This document shows positions 15,051 to 23,400 of a DNA stretch of 64,000 nucleotides, piece by piece. The stretch's first letter is position 1; each line of letters opens with the position of its first letter. Below the pieces are notes generated by a model, which saw only the letters and a program-made list of their open reading frames with translations, searched no databases and had not been told where the DNA came from. The translations under genes were made by a program, and so were the position numbers. The stretch lies in NCBI RefSeq assembly GCF_022811725.1, contig NZ_CP094527.1, positions 3,410,001 through 3,474,000 on the forward strand, read 5' to 3'. This DNA is from Mucilaginibacter sp. SMC90 (GTDB lineage: Bacteria > Bacteroidota > Bacteroidia > Sphingobacteriales > Sphingobacteriaceae).

Positions 15051-16562
15051 CTATAAAACAACAGGCACTTTACCTTCTGCTATACGTGTCAGGTCTGCAA
15101 TGGTGAAATGCTTATTATTGCGATATGGCTCCCAGCATGGCAGGGTTGGTTTCCAGAATGGGTTTTGGCTGATGTACGAAGTATTATCACCTTCCAGCAA
15201 ACCAATGAACACCTCGGCAACTATACGTGCGCCAACATCTCCTAACTTAACACCCATTTGTTGCACTTCTGCTTCCTTGAGGATGTAAAACCAGAGTGGG
15301 GTACTTGTTTCTAAATTGAGCTTATAGTGTTTAAGATCATTAAACACGTCTGCGCCCAATGGTTCAAACCTCATTGCCTGGGCCACGCGCTGACCCGAAG
15401 GCAAACTGAAGGTTAAGCCACGCAATAAATTTCGTGACGCCAGTGATATTACTCCTGTAGCTACCGATCCGGGTAGTTGAAATAAAGGCGAAGAAAGTTT
15501 GGTGTCTATCAATTTATTCGGCCGCATGCTGGCATCTCCTAAATTGAAAAATGTATGCCAGTCAATAAACCTGCGATTTGCGCGCTTTCCTCCACGCAAA
15601 TCGTTAGGATCCGGAGCGTTCGGATCTGCAGTAAAATCAAATATATCTGCAAAAAATGGCAAAGGATTTGGCTGATTAAATATTCCGAAATTGGCCCTGT
15701 ATGATGGCCGTACCTGGCTGTGCCCGAAGCGATATGCGGCAACAGAAAACTCGACAGGAATAAAGGGTTGATTATGCCATCCGTAAAACTTACGGCCATT
15801 GTTCATAATATCATCAATTACATCCTGCCCGCATAGTAACGGTAAAAATTCATGTACCAGGATCCATTGATAATGCCATCTAACAAGTTCCTGAGCTTGG
15901 CTAAATACTTCAGATGGCGATTTTGTTGGATATTTCTTTTTTACTGCATCAACAAGCACATTATGAAAGCGCAGGAATAAAACCTGCAATTGGGAGATAA
16001 TAAGATTTTCATCGTCACGGGGATCTCCTATTAAGGCCACATTTTGAGAGTTTCGCGGAAGATCATACTTGTCAATGTTTTCCTTCCCTTGTATTCCAAG
16101 TGGGAATAACAACATCTTAATGCCCCAACCATCCGATTGATCATAAAGGTGGGGAGATGCACCGGGGCCGCTTCCGTACACGTTATCCAAGCCAAGGCTT
16201 GGTGTCCTGAAGTTTTCTACAAATTCGGGATCAGACTGTCGCTCAAGGCTTGATGTTGGATCAAACGTAATATCATGATCAAGAAACTGCCCAAGAAACG
16301 TCATACCTGCACCCATTACAGGCGAATTTGGGTTGTCCGTTTGCAAAGCCGGATTCGCGATAAGGTCGAGGGGGGATTGGGTAAGGTCGTCTTTGGCGTC
16401 CATGATACCGCCTTTTTTTCCGATGTCAATAAGTGCTTCTCTGACTTTTGGGGTGTCTTGAGCGAAAGCAGGAAGTGAAGGAAAAATCCGCCCAAATTTA
16501 CCTTTGTCATAATAGCGGGATGTAAAAGGAACTATGTCCTGATAAAGTGCTCCATGTCTCAT
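15051..16562 (-). CDS. Animal-type haem peroxidase family protein
   Basis: This 503-residue protein carries the peroxidase (myeloperoxidase/cyclooxygenase-like) signature FLGQFLDHDITFDPTS with the distal His, the typical LDNVYGSG and GDPRDDENLIISQLQVLFLRFHN blocks, and AAYRFGHSQVRPSY with the proximal His. Such enzymes use H2O2 to oxidise halides or organic substrates. No signal peptide is visible, which is common for bacterial members. It is a single gene, convergent with the SRPBCC operon. The physiological substrate is unknown. Confidence 0.9.
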   Translation of the reverse strand: MRHGALYQDIVPFTSRYYDKGKFGRIFPSLPAFAQDTPKVREALIDIGKKGGIMDAKDDLTQSPLDLIANPALQTDNPNSPVMGAGMTFLGQFLDHDITFDPTSSLERQSDPEFVENFRTPSLGLDNVYGSGPGASPHLYDQSDGWGIKMLLFPLGIQGKENIDKYDLPRNSQNVALIGDPRDDENLIISQLQVLFLRFHNVLVDAVKKKYPTKSPSEVFSQAQELVRWHYQWILVHEFLPLLCGQDVIDDIMNNGRKFYGWHNQPFIPVEFSVAAYRFGHSQVRPSYRANFGIFNQPNPLPFFADIFDFTADPNAPDPNDLRGGKRANRRFIDWHTFFNLGDASMRPNKLIDTKLSSPLFQLPGSVATGVISLASRNLLRGLTFSLPSGQRVAQAMRFEPLGADVFNDLKHYKLNLETSTPLWFYILKEAEVQQMGVKLGDVGARIVAEVFIGLLEGDNTSYISQNPFWKPTLPCWEPYRNNKHFTIADLTRIAEGKVPVVL

Positions 16563-16753
16563 AATTGTAAGGGTTGGTTTATGCTTTAAAAGTATTGAAT
16601 GTTTTTATCTTATACGTAATATTTTTTTATAAATAATTGATGGTCATTGTGTTGTTAGTATTGTTTGTTTCATAAAAAGAAAATTTATGCTTGCCGGAAA
16701 GATATATTATAGAGAAACTTCAGTCCTCCAGCTAAAGCTTTATAAAATCGTAA
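16563..16753. other. Intergenic sequence upstream of the peroxidase gene
   Basis: AT-rich sequence with no clear promoter or ORF. It presumably holds the minus-strand peroxidase promoter. Confidence 0.3.
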
Positions 16754-16996
16754 GGTGGGCAACACATATTCAGCTTCATTATTGAACCGGATGGAAGCGT
16801 CAGCCAAGTTTGTACTATTTTAACCGTTGTTTATGGTATGGATGAAGAAGCAGTCAGGGTCATAGGCAAGTCAAACAACTGTTATTCCATCACAAGAGAT
16901 GATAAACCTGTGAGTACCTTTTGTAGAGTTAGCATTCAGTTTTTTGCCAACTTCAATGATAGTTCTATGTGGGTAGATGCCAAACAAATTGATTGA
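16754..16996 (+). pseudogene. Decayed TonB C-terminal domain
   Basis: An 81-codon frame bounded by stops reads GGQHIFSFIIEPDGSVSQV, then VVYGMDEEAVRVIGKS and DDKPVSTFCRVSIQFF. This matches the order of landmarks in TonB C-terminal domains of Bacteroidota: an EPDGSxS turn, G.DEEAVRVIK, and a final V.IQF strand. It lacks the proline-rich spacer, transmembrane helix and a start codon, and several family positions are replaced. It is therefore a relic, not a working energy transducer. Confidence 0.6.
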
Positions 16997-17103
16997 TATA
17001 GATTATTTGGATGCAGGCCTGCATTTTCAAGGTTCTCATATTAGCATTGTTACATGCAGTAAATGGTATGTTTTATAAATTGTACCAATAAACTTATTGT
17101 GTT

Positions 17104-18158
17104 ATGTTGGTTAAAATAAAGATGCTTTGCATAGGCGCTGTTTTATTTGGTTCACAAATTTCATTTGCTCAACAAACAGATTATCCTCCTGTTAAAACGG
17201 TTGCGACAGATTTAAAAACCCTGTTGGAAAGGCCCCGCGTTCCATTAAACCCATCTTTTACTACAACCCATACAGACTCAGTTATCATAGAGCATGGCTT
17301 TATTTACAGCGAAAAGGATGAACGGGTGCCCGTGTTGATTTATAAACCGGTTACAGGCACCAAACCATATCCGGCAGTGATTTTTTTACATGGTACAGGC
17401 GGTAAAAAAGAAGATAACAAAAAGATGCTGTACCAGTTAGTTAAAAGAGGGATCATGGGAGTAGCTATTGATGCCCGTTTTCACGGCGAACGAATTGCCG
17501 GAGGCGCGCATGGCTCAAGGGAATATGTGGCTGCCGCTACCGCCGCGTGGGAAAATAAAGATAAAGCGAACCAAACTCACCCATTTTTATTTGATACCGC
17601 TTTTGACCTTTGGCGGGTAACTGATTATTTGACAAGCAGACCTGATGTAGACGCTAAAAGAATTGGCATGGGGGGGATATCAATGGGAGGGATGGAAACA
17701 TGGCTTGCTGCATCGGTAGATAAGCGGATAAAAGTAGTTGTGCTGGATATTGCAGTACAAAGTTTCAAATGGTCGTTAGATAATGATAAGTGGCAGGGAC
17801 GTGCCGGTACAATTGGCGGGACACACCTGCAGGCGGCCAAAGATCTTGGCGATTCGATTTAAATAAACATAATGTACAGGCTGTATGGAATAAATTGATA
17901 CCCGGTATCACCGGAGAGTTTGATTGCCCATCTGTGTTACGATTGATAGCTCCGAGGCCCATGTTGGTTTTAAGTACAGAAAATGACTCTAACTGCCCGT
18001 TGCCAGGCGCAAATATAGCTTACGCGTCGGCTGTGCAGGCATATGCTTCAAAAAATGCTCCTGATAAGCTCATGCGTGATGTTGCACCAAAACTACCTCA
18101 CACCACAACACCTGAACATTTTAAAATGACGCTGGATTGGTTTAGCAAATGGTTATAG
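17104..18158 (+). pseudogene. Alpha/beta hydrolase, frameshifted
   Basis: Two overlapping frames (17104-17862 and 17790-18158) together form one secreted alpha/beta hydrolase of about 350 residues. The first frame has a signal peptide ending in SFAQ, the oxyanion region VIFLHGTGGKK, and the nucleophile elbow GGISMGG. The second supplies VLRLIAPRPMLVLSTENDSNCP (the acid region) and LPHTTTPEHF (the His). The shift lies around 17840-17860, near GGCGATTCGATTTAAATAA, and is -1 in sense. With the frame restored the catalytic triad would be complete, so the lesion is recent or a sequencing error. Acetyl-xylan-esterase/dienelactone-hydrolase-like activity is likely. Confidence 0.8.
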
Positions 18159-18225
18159 CTATATCAACATAAATTACTGTTGAGCGCTGTTTACTGCAGT
18201 TTTAAATAAAAATCAATAAAAATTT

Positions 18226-18240
18226 GCTAAATCGATTTTA
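18226..18240 (+). promoter_or_regulatory. LacI-type operator upstream of GH92-1
   Basis: GCTAAATCGATTTTA. The TTG that begins 2 bp earlier can act as a -33 element, with TAATTTGG 19 bp downstream as a near -7 element. A bound repressor would then block the promoter. It lies about 165 bp before the GH92 ATG. Confidence 0.7.
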
Positions 18241-18405
18241 TTACATAATTTGGGTGCGTAATAACCAATTAATAAATATCGGTCGTTTTTAAAATCCGGA
18301 GCGTTTATCTGTCATTAAAAACTTACTATAGATAAAGTTTTTTCTCGATAATAAATCAGAGTTTCGGGCTGCCAGATTTTAAATCACTAAGCCGGCTTAA
18401 CTATT

Positions 18406-20745
18406 ATGAACGCAACTACGTTTCCTGTCTTAAAAAAATATTTAATAGCCGTATTTACCGCGGGCTTTTCACTTGGTTCAGTGACTGGGCTTAAGGCGCA
18501 AAATTTGGCTTCTTATGTTAACCCGTTTATTGGGGCCAGCACCAGCGCCGATGGAGCAGGCGTTTATCATGGCCTGGGCAAAACTTTCCCTGGGGCCGCC
18601 ACGCCTTACGGACTGGTGCAATTAAGCCCTAATACCATAACAGGAGGTGATAATGGATCTGGATATAGTTACGAACATAAAAGCATTGAGGGATTTGCCT
18701 TTACCCAAATGAGCGGGATTGGCTGGTATGGAGATCTGGGGAACTTTTTGGTAATGCCAGCAACGGGCGTACTCAAAACCAGTGCCGGCAAAATGGGTAC
18801 TACGGGCACAGGATACCGCTCGGCTTATAATAAAAGTAGCGAAAAAGCATCTGCCGGATATTATAGCGTACAATTAACAGATAATAATATCAAAGCCGAA
18901 GCTACTGCAGCACCACATAGCGGTATGCTCCGTTTTACTTTTCCTCAAAATAATCAATCCCGCATCCAGATTGATCTGGCCCGGAGGGTGGGAGGAACAT
19001 CAACACTCCAATTTGTTAAGGTTGTTGACGATCATACCATTGAAGGTTTTATGAAATGCACGCCCGACGGTGGTGGTTGGGGAAATGGCGATGGCAAGGC
19101 CGATTATACAGTATATTTTTACGCGCAATTCAGCAAACCATTAAAAAACTATGGTGTTTGGAGTGCCGATATCCCCGGCGATTGGAGCCGCAAACTGGAT
19201 GATGTAACCGGCGATAAATACCAGGATCGGGTAGCTCATGCTGAGGTAATTAAAGGAGTAAAGGAAAAGCAAGGCAAGCATCTTGGTTTTTATACCGAGT
19301 TTACAACTACTGCTAATGAACAGGTATTACTTAAATCAGGTATTTCGTTTGTGAGCATAGCTGGTGCCAAAGCTAATTTACAGGCCGAAATAAAAGACTG
19401 GAATTTCGATGCTGTACATCAACATGCAGTCAATCTGTGGAACAACGCCTTATCGAAAGTAAGTATCCAGGGTGGCACTGCCGAACAGAAAACGGTATTT
19501 TATACAGCGCTATATCACACCATGATCGACCCGCGGATTGTGAGTGATGTTACCGGACAATACATGGGCGGCGATGGTAAGGTTCATCATACCTCAACAT
19601 TTAAAAAGCGTACTATTTTTAGCGGCTGGGACGTTTTCAGGAGCCAGATGCCTTTACAAACTATCATCAACCCATCATTGGTTAATGATCTTGTTAATTC
19701 ATTGGTTACGCTTGCCAACGAAAAAAATAAAGATTACCTGGAGCGTTGGGAATTATTGAATGCTTACAGCGGCTGTATGCTTGGCAACCCCGCTGTGGCA
19801 GTAATGACCGACGCTTACGTTAAGGGGATTCGTAACTATAATATACCGGATGCTTATAAATTGGCTTTGGGCACGGTTGAGAAATTTGGTAACGGAGATA
19901 AAGGTTTTACTCCTGGTGGAGCCGGTATTAGCTACACGCTTGAGTATGCTTATAACGATTGGTGTATTGCCCAGCTTGCCAAAGCGCTTAATAAAACACA
20001 GGACGTAAAAAAATATGGCGAAAGGGGAGAAGCATTCAAAAATATCTTTGATGCAGATAAAGGCTGGTTCCGGCCTAAAGACAGCACCGGTAACTGGTTG
20101 CCATGGCCTGCAGAAGGGCGTATTAAGCAATGGTATGGCTGTGTTGAAAGCAATCCCTACCAGCAAGGTTGGTTTGTACCGCAGGATGTTGCCGGTATGG
20201 TTAAACTAATGGGCGGCCGCGAAAAAGTAATTGCTGATTTGAATAACCTTTTTGAGAAAACGCCCGATAACATGATGTGGAACGATTACTATAATCATTC
20301 TAACGAACCCGTGCATCATGTACCATTTTTATATAACAGGTTAGGCGCACCATGGCTTACACAAAAATGGACGCGCGAGATCTGCCGCAGGGCTTATAAA
20401 AATTCTGTAGAGGGATTGGTTGGCAATGAAGATGTAGGACAAATGTCGGCCTGGTATGTCTTGGCAGCAAGCGGTTTACATCCGGTTTGCCCGGGCGATA
20501 CAAGGCAGGAGATCACCAGCCCCGTATTTAATAAAGTAACTTTAAAGCTCGACCCTAAATATGCTAAAGGTAAAACGTTTACTATCATCGCCAACAGCAA
20601 TTCGGCAAAGAACGTTTACATACAGGGCGCAAAGCTTAACGGTAAAACCTATAACAAATGCTATATAGATTATAAAGATATAGCAGCTGGCGGCGTACTT
20701 GAATTAAGTATGGGAGCAACGCCAAATAAAAGCTGGGGAATTTAA
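18406..20745 (+). CDS. GH92 family glycosidase (alpha-mannosidase) 1
   Basis: This 779-residue secreted enzyme of glycoside hydrolase family 92 belongs to a family of Ca2+-dependent exo-alpha-mannosidases. After the signal peptide, YVNPFIGAS and FPGAATPYGLVQLSP form the usual start of the N-terminal beta sandwich. The (alpha/alpha)6 domain contains KKRTIFSGWDVFRSQMPL, WNDYYNHSNEPVHHVPFLYNRLGAPW, and GNEDVGQMSAWYVLAASGLHPVCPG near residue 670, which carry the acidic catalytic and Ca2+ ligands. It has its own operator upstream and a terminator at 20756-20776, so it is a monocistronic member of the LacI regulon. Confidence 0.95.
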   Translation: MNATTFPVLKKYLIAVFTAGFSLGSVTGLKAQNLASYVNPFIGASTSADGAGVYHGLGKTFPGAATPYGLVQLSPNTITGGDNGSGYSYEHKSIEGFAFTQMSGIGWYGDLGNFLVMPATGVLKTSAGKMGTTGTGYRSAYNKSSEKASAGYYSVQLTDNNIKAEATAAPHSGMLRFTFPQNNQSRIQIDLARRVGGTSTLQFVKVVDDHTIEGFMKCTPDGGGWGNGDGKADYTVYFYAQFSKPLKNYGVWSADIPGDWSRKLDDVTGDKYQDRVAHAEVIKGVKEKQGKHLGFYTEFTTTANEQVLLKSGISFVSIAGAKANLQAEIKDWNFDAVHQHAVNLWNNALSKVSIQGGTAEQKTVFYTALYHTMIDPRIVSDVTGQYMGGDGKVHHTSTFKKRTIFSGWDVFRSQMPLQTIINPSLVNDLVNSLVTLANEKNKDYLERWELLNAYSGCMLGNPAVAVMTDAYVKGIRNYNIPDAYKLALGTVEKFGNGDKGFTPGGAGISYTLEYAYNDWCIAQLAKALNKTQDVKKYGERGEAFKNIFDADKGWFRPKDSTGNWLPWPAEGRIKQWYGCVESNPYQQGWFVPQDVAGMVKLMGGREKVIADLNNLFEKTPDNMMWNDYYNHSNEPVHHVPFLYNRLGAPWLTQKWTREICRRAYKNSVEGLVGNEDVGQMSAWYVLAASGLHPVCPGDTRQEITSPVFNKVTLKLDPKYAKGKTFTIIANSNSAKNVYIQGAKLNGKTYNKCYIDYKDIAAGGVLELSMGATPNKSWGI

Positions 20746-20755
20746 ACAGGTAGGG

Positions 20756-20776
20756 AAAAAGCGGATACGCTTTTTT
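20756..20776 (+). terminator. Terminator after GH92-1
   Basis: AAAAAGCG-GATA-CGCTTTTTT is a compact hairpin with a T-run, 10 bp after the stop codon. Confidence 0.8.
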
Positions 20777-20787
20777 GCGATAGAATT

Positions 20788-20802
20788 GCTAAATCGTTTT
20801 TA
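20788..20802 (+). promoter_or_regulatory. LacI-type operator upstream of the SGNH esterase
   Basis: GCTAAATCGTTTTTA, preceded by ATT so that TTG overlaps the motif. It lies between the GH92 terminator and the next gene, 83 bp before the ATG. Confidence 0.7.
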
Positions 20803-20884
20803 TAAATATCATTTAAGAGTATAATAATTTAACAGGAAGCAAAGAGAGTTTATTTGTTACTAACACATCATAATTAAATAATTA

Positions 20885-22270
20885 ATGAAAAAGCTGATTT
20901 TAATAGTAATGCTAATAGTGGCGCAGAGAGCTGCGTTTGCGCAAAACATCGAGCCGTTTCACGCCGGCGACAGGGTAGCTTTTGTTGGTAACAGCATTAC
21001 CGACGGAGGCCATTATCATTCATACATCTGGTTATATTATATGACCCGGTTCCCAAACATGAGGATAACCTGCTATAATGCCGGTATAGGCGGCGATGTA
21101 GTAGGGCAAATCAACGATCGGTTTGAAGATGACGTATTCAGCAAGAAGCCTAATGTATTAACCCTCACCTGGGGTATGAACGACACCGGTTATTTCGAAT
21201 GGTACCGTGCCGATGCACAGGAATTTATGGATAAGAGGATCCAGGGTTCGTATGATAATTATGCGCTGCTGGAAAATAAGCTTAAACAGCATCCGGAGAT
21301 CCGTAAGATATTTATTCTTGGTTCACCTTATGATGAAACAAGTAAATTCACTACCAAGAATATCTACCCTAAAAAAAGCGCTGCATTTTCAAAAGTGATA
21401 GATTTCCAGCGGGATGCAGCTAAGAGAAATAACTGGGGTTATGTTGATTTTTTTCATCCTATGACAGAGATCAACCTGCGTGAGCAAGCTAAAGATTCAA
21501 CTTTCAGCTTAACACCTAATGACAGGGTGCATCCGGATAACGACGGACACCTGGTAATGGCCTATCTTTTCTTAAAGGCACAGGGTTTCAGCAATAAAGT
21601 GGTGGCTGATGTAGCTGTAGATGCTAAAAGTAAGAAGGCTGTTAAAGCTGTTAATTGTAAAATAACCAATGTGGTATCTTCTGCCGATTCGGTATCGTTC
21701 AATTACCTCGCCAACTCATTGCCTTATCCCATCGACACCATTCCGCGTAGCTGGGGCAACAGAAAAAAACAAGCCGATGCACTTAAGATCATTCCTTTTA
21801 CTAAAGAAATGAACCAGGAGCTGCTTGCCGTTAAGGGCTTAAAAACAGCAAACTATGATGTGCTTATTGACGGCGAAAAGATGGGCAATTGGTCGGCAGA
21901 GCAACTGGGTGCAGGTATCAACCTGGCCGAGATCACTACTACTCCGCAATATCAGCAGGCCATCCAGATCAGGGAACTGAACGAAGAGCGTTGGGATATT
22001 GAAAGGCGGATCCGCATGTACGTTTGGATGGAGTTTGACTTTTTAAAGGGCAAGGGACTTTTATTCCATGATACCAACGCCGCCATGGATACTGTCAGCA
22101 AATACGCAAAAAAAGACATTTTTGTTAACGGCAATAAAGACAATTACACCCGTGCGCGCTATAAAAGTTTACGCAATGCCTGGCAAAAGGAAATGGATGT
22201 ACTTACCGACCAGATCTACGCCATAAACAAGCCTCAAAACCATCGCATTACCATAATAGCCTCAAAATAA
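20885..22270 (+). CDS. Secreted SGNH/GDSL hydrolase
   Basis: This 461-residue protein has a signal peptide ending in AFAQ. The SGNH blocks are FVGNSITDGG (nucleophile Ser), CYNAGIGGD (Gly), LTWGMNDTG (Asn) and DRVHPDNDGH (Asp-His). The hydrolase domain ends near residue 240. The C-terminal 200 residues contain a helical region with many charged residues (ELNEERWDIERRIRMYVWMEF) that I do not recognise. It probably removes acyl groups from glycans so that the GH92 and other enzymes can act. It is followed after 15 bp by the esterase-D-like gene, under the operator at 20788. Confidence 0.88.
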   Translation: MKKLILIVMLIVAQRAAFAQNIEPFHAGDRVAFVGNSITDGGHYHSYIWLYYMTRFPNMRITCYNAGIGGDVVGQINDRFEDDVFSKKPNVLTLTWGMNDTGYFEWYRADAQEFMDKRIQGSYDNYALLENKLKQHPEIRKIFILGSPYDETSKFTTKNIYPKKSAAFSKVIDFQRDAAKRNNWGYVDFFHPMTEINLREQAKDSTFSLTPNDRVHPDNDGHLVMAYLFLKAQGFSNKVVADVAVDAKSKKAVKAVNCKITNVVSSADSVSFNYLANSLPYPIDTIPRSWGNRKKQADALKIIPFTKEMNQELLAVKGLKTANYDVLIDGEKMGNWSAEQLGAGINLAEITTTPQYQQAIQIRELNEERWDIERRIRMYVWMEFDFLKGKGLLFHDTNAAMDTVSKYAKKDIFVNGNKDNYTRARYKSLRNAWQKEMDVLTDQIYAINKPQNHRITIIASK

Positions 22271-22285
22271 AATCACTATATACCG

Positions 22286-23116
22286 ATGAATATTAATAAG
22301 TTACTGTTAATTCCGTTATTTATTTGCCTTACAGCCTGTGGTTTTAAAGCCGCGGCTGCAACGGTTGATACGGTACTTACCCACAGTACCGCAATGAATA
22401 AAGACATTAAGGCTGTGGTAATTAAACCCGCCGATTATTCAAACACCAAAAGGTTCCCGGTATTATACCTGCTGCACGGTTTCAGCGGCAATTACAGCGA
22501 TTGGATTAAAAAAGTTCCTGCTGTTGCAGGTTTGGCCGACACGTATCATTTTATAATAGTTTGCGCAGACGGGGATTTTGCAGGTTGGTATTTTGACAGT
22601 CCGACTGAAAAGGGATCTCAATATGAAACTTATGTAGGCACCGAGCTGGTAAATTGGGTTGACAAACATTATTCAACCATAGCCGACCGAAAGGGGAGGG
22701 CCATAACGGGTTTGAGCATGGGTGGTCACGGTGCGTTATTTTTGGCTTTTAAGCATTTAGATAAATTTGGCGCGGCCGGCAGCATGAGCGGTGCAGTTGA
22801 CATCAGGCCTTTTCCGGATAGTTTCGGTATAGAGCGGGTGCTGGGTAAATACAGCGAGCACCCCGACAGGTGGGAGCAAAACAGTGTTGTTAACCTTATA
22901 TACCTGTTAAAGCCAAACTCGCTGGCTATTACGTTTGATGTTGGTTGTGATGACTTTCTTTACCAGGCTAACCAGGAATTGCATGAAAAATTGCTTGAAC
23001 GTAAGGTTCCGCATGATTATACTGTACGACCGGGGGCACACACCTGGGAATATTGGGGAAATTCTATTAATTATCAGGCCCTTTTTTTTAGCCGCTTTTT
23101 TAACGGCGTTAGATAG
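22286..23116 (+). CDS. Secreted esterase (esterase D / feruloyl-esterase-like)
   Basis: This 276-residue alpha/beta hydrolase has an N-terminal signal; a Cys in LTACG makes a lipoprotein possible. LYLLHGFSGNYSDW is the oxyanion region, ITGLSMGGHGALFLAFKH the nucleophile elbow, FDVGCDDFLY the acid region and RPGAHTWEYW the catalytic His. It resembles the esterase D family, including carbohydrate esterases of polysaccharide loci. It is the second gene of the SGNH operon and is followed by a hairpin. Confidence 0.9.
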   Translation: MNINKLLLIPLFICLTACGFKAAAATVDTVLTHSTAMNKDIKAVVIKPADYSNTKRFPVLYLLHGFSGNYSDWIKKVPAVAGLADTYHFIIVCADGDFAGWYFDSPTEKGSQYETYVGTELVNWVDKHYSTIADRKGRAITGLSMGGHGALFLAFKHLDKFGAAGSMSGAVDIRPFPDSFGIERVLGKYSEHPDRWEQNSVVNLIYLLKPNSLAITFDVGCDDFLYQANQELHEKLLERKVPHDYTVRPGAHTWEYWGNSINYQALFFSRFFNGVR

Positions 23117-23133
23117 GAGAGAAGACATACCTT

Positions 23134-23175
23134 ACAATTACAGCATTTTCAACCGATTGTTAATGTTGTAATTGT
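23134..23175 (+). terminator. Hairpin after the esterase operon
   Basis: ACAATTACAGCATT (23134-23147) pairs with AATGTTGTAATTGT (23162-23175), one mismatch. The T-run afterwards is weak, so termination may be partial. Confidence 0.6.
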
Positions 23176-23235
23176 TAAAATTCGGGTATGGAAATTGCGA
23201 TTTTTTAAAATATAAAAAAAACGAATAAAAAATTT

Positions 23236-23250
23236 GCTAAATCGTTTTTA
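23236..23250 (+). promoter_or_regulatory. LacI-type operator 1 upstream of the SusD/SusC operon
   Basis: GCTAAATCGTTTTTA. TTG overlaps its left end and TATATTAG follows 19 bp later, giving a promoter-like arrangement. Its centre is 110 bp from the next operator. Confidence 0.7.
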
Positions 23251-23345
23251 TGAATTATATTAGTAACAGATTTTAACATCTGAATTATAAACCAATTAAC
23301 AAACAGTTTTTAAACTTTAGCTCCAGCGGTTAAAAATATGAGATT

Positions 23346-23360
23346 GCTAAAACGATTTTA
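23346..23360 (+). promoter_or_regulatory. LacI-type operator 2 upstream of the SusD/SusC operon
   Basis: GCTAAAACGATTTTA, 40 bp before the SusD ATG. It lies in the likely 5' leader, downstream of operator 1. Confidence 0.7.
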
Positions 23361-23400
23361 TATTTCTCTGCCGAAGCTTGATGTTAACTAACCCTATAGT

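Noticed and set aside
17790..17870. Programmed -1 frameshift in the alpha/beta hydrolase
   Set aside because: ATTTAAA in this region is not in the phase needed for a X XXY YYZ slip and no stimulating hairpin is visible; a mutation or sequencing error is simpler.
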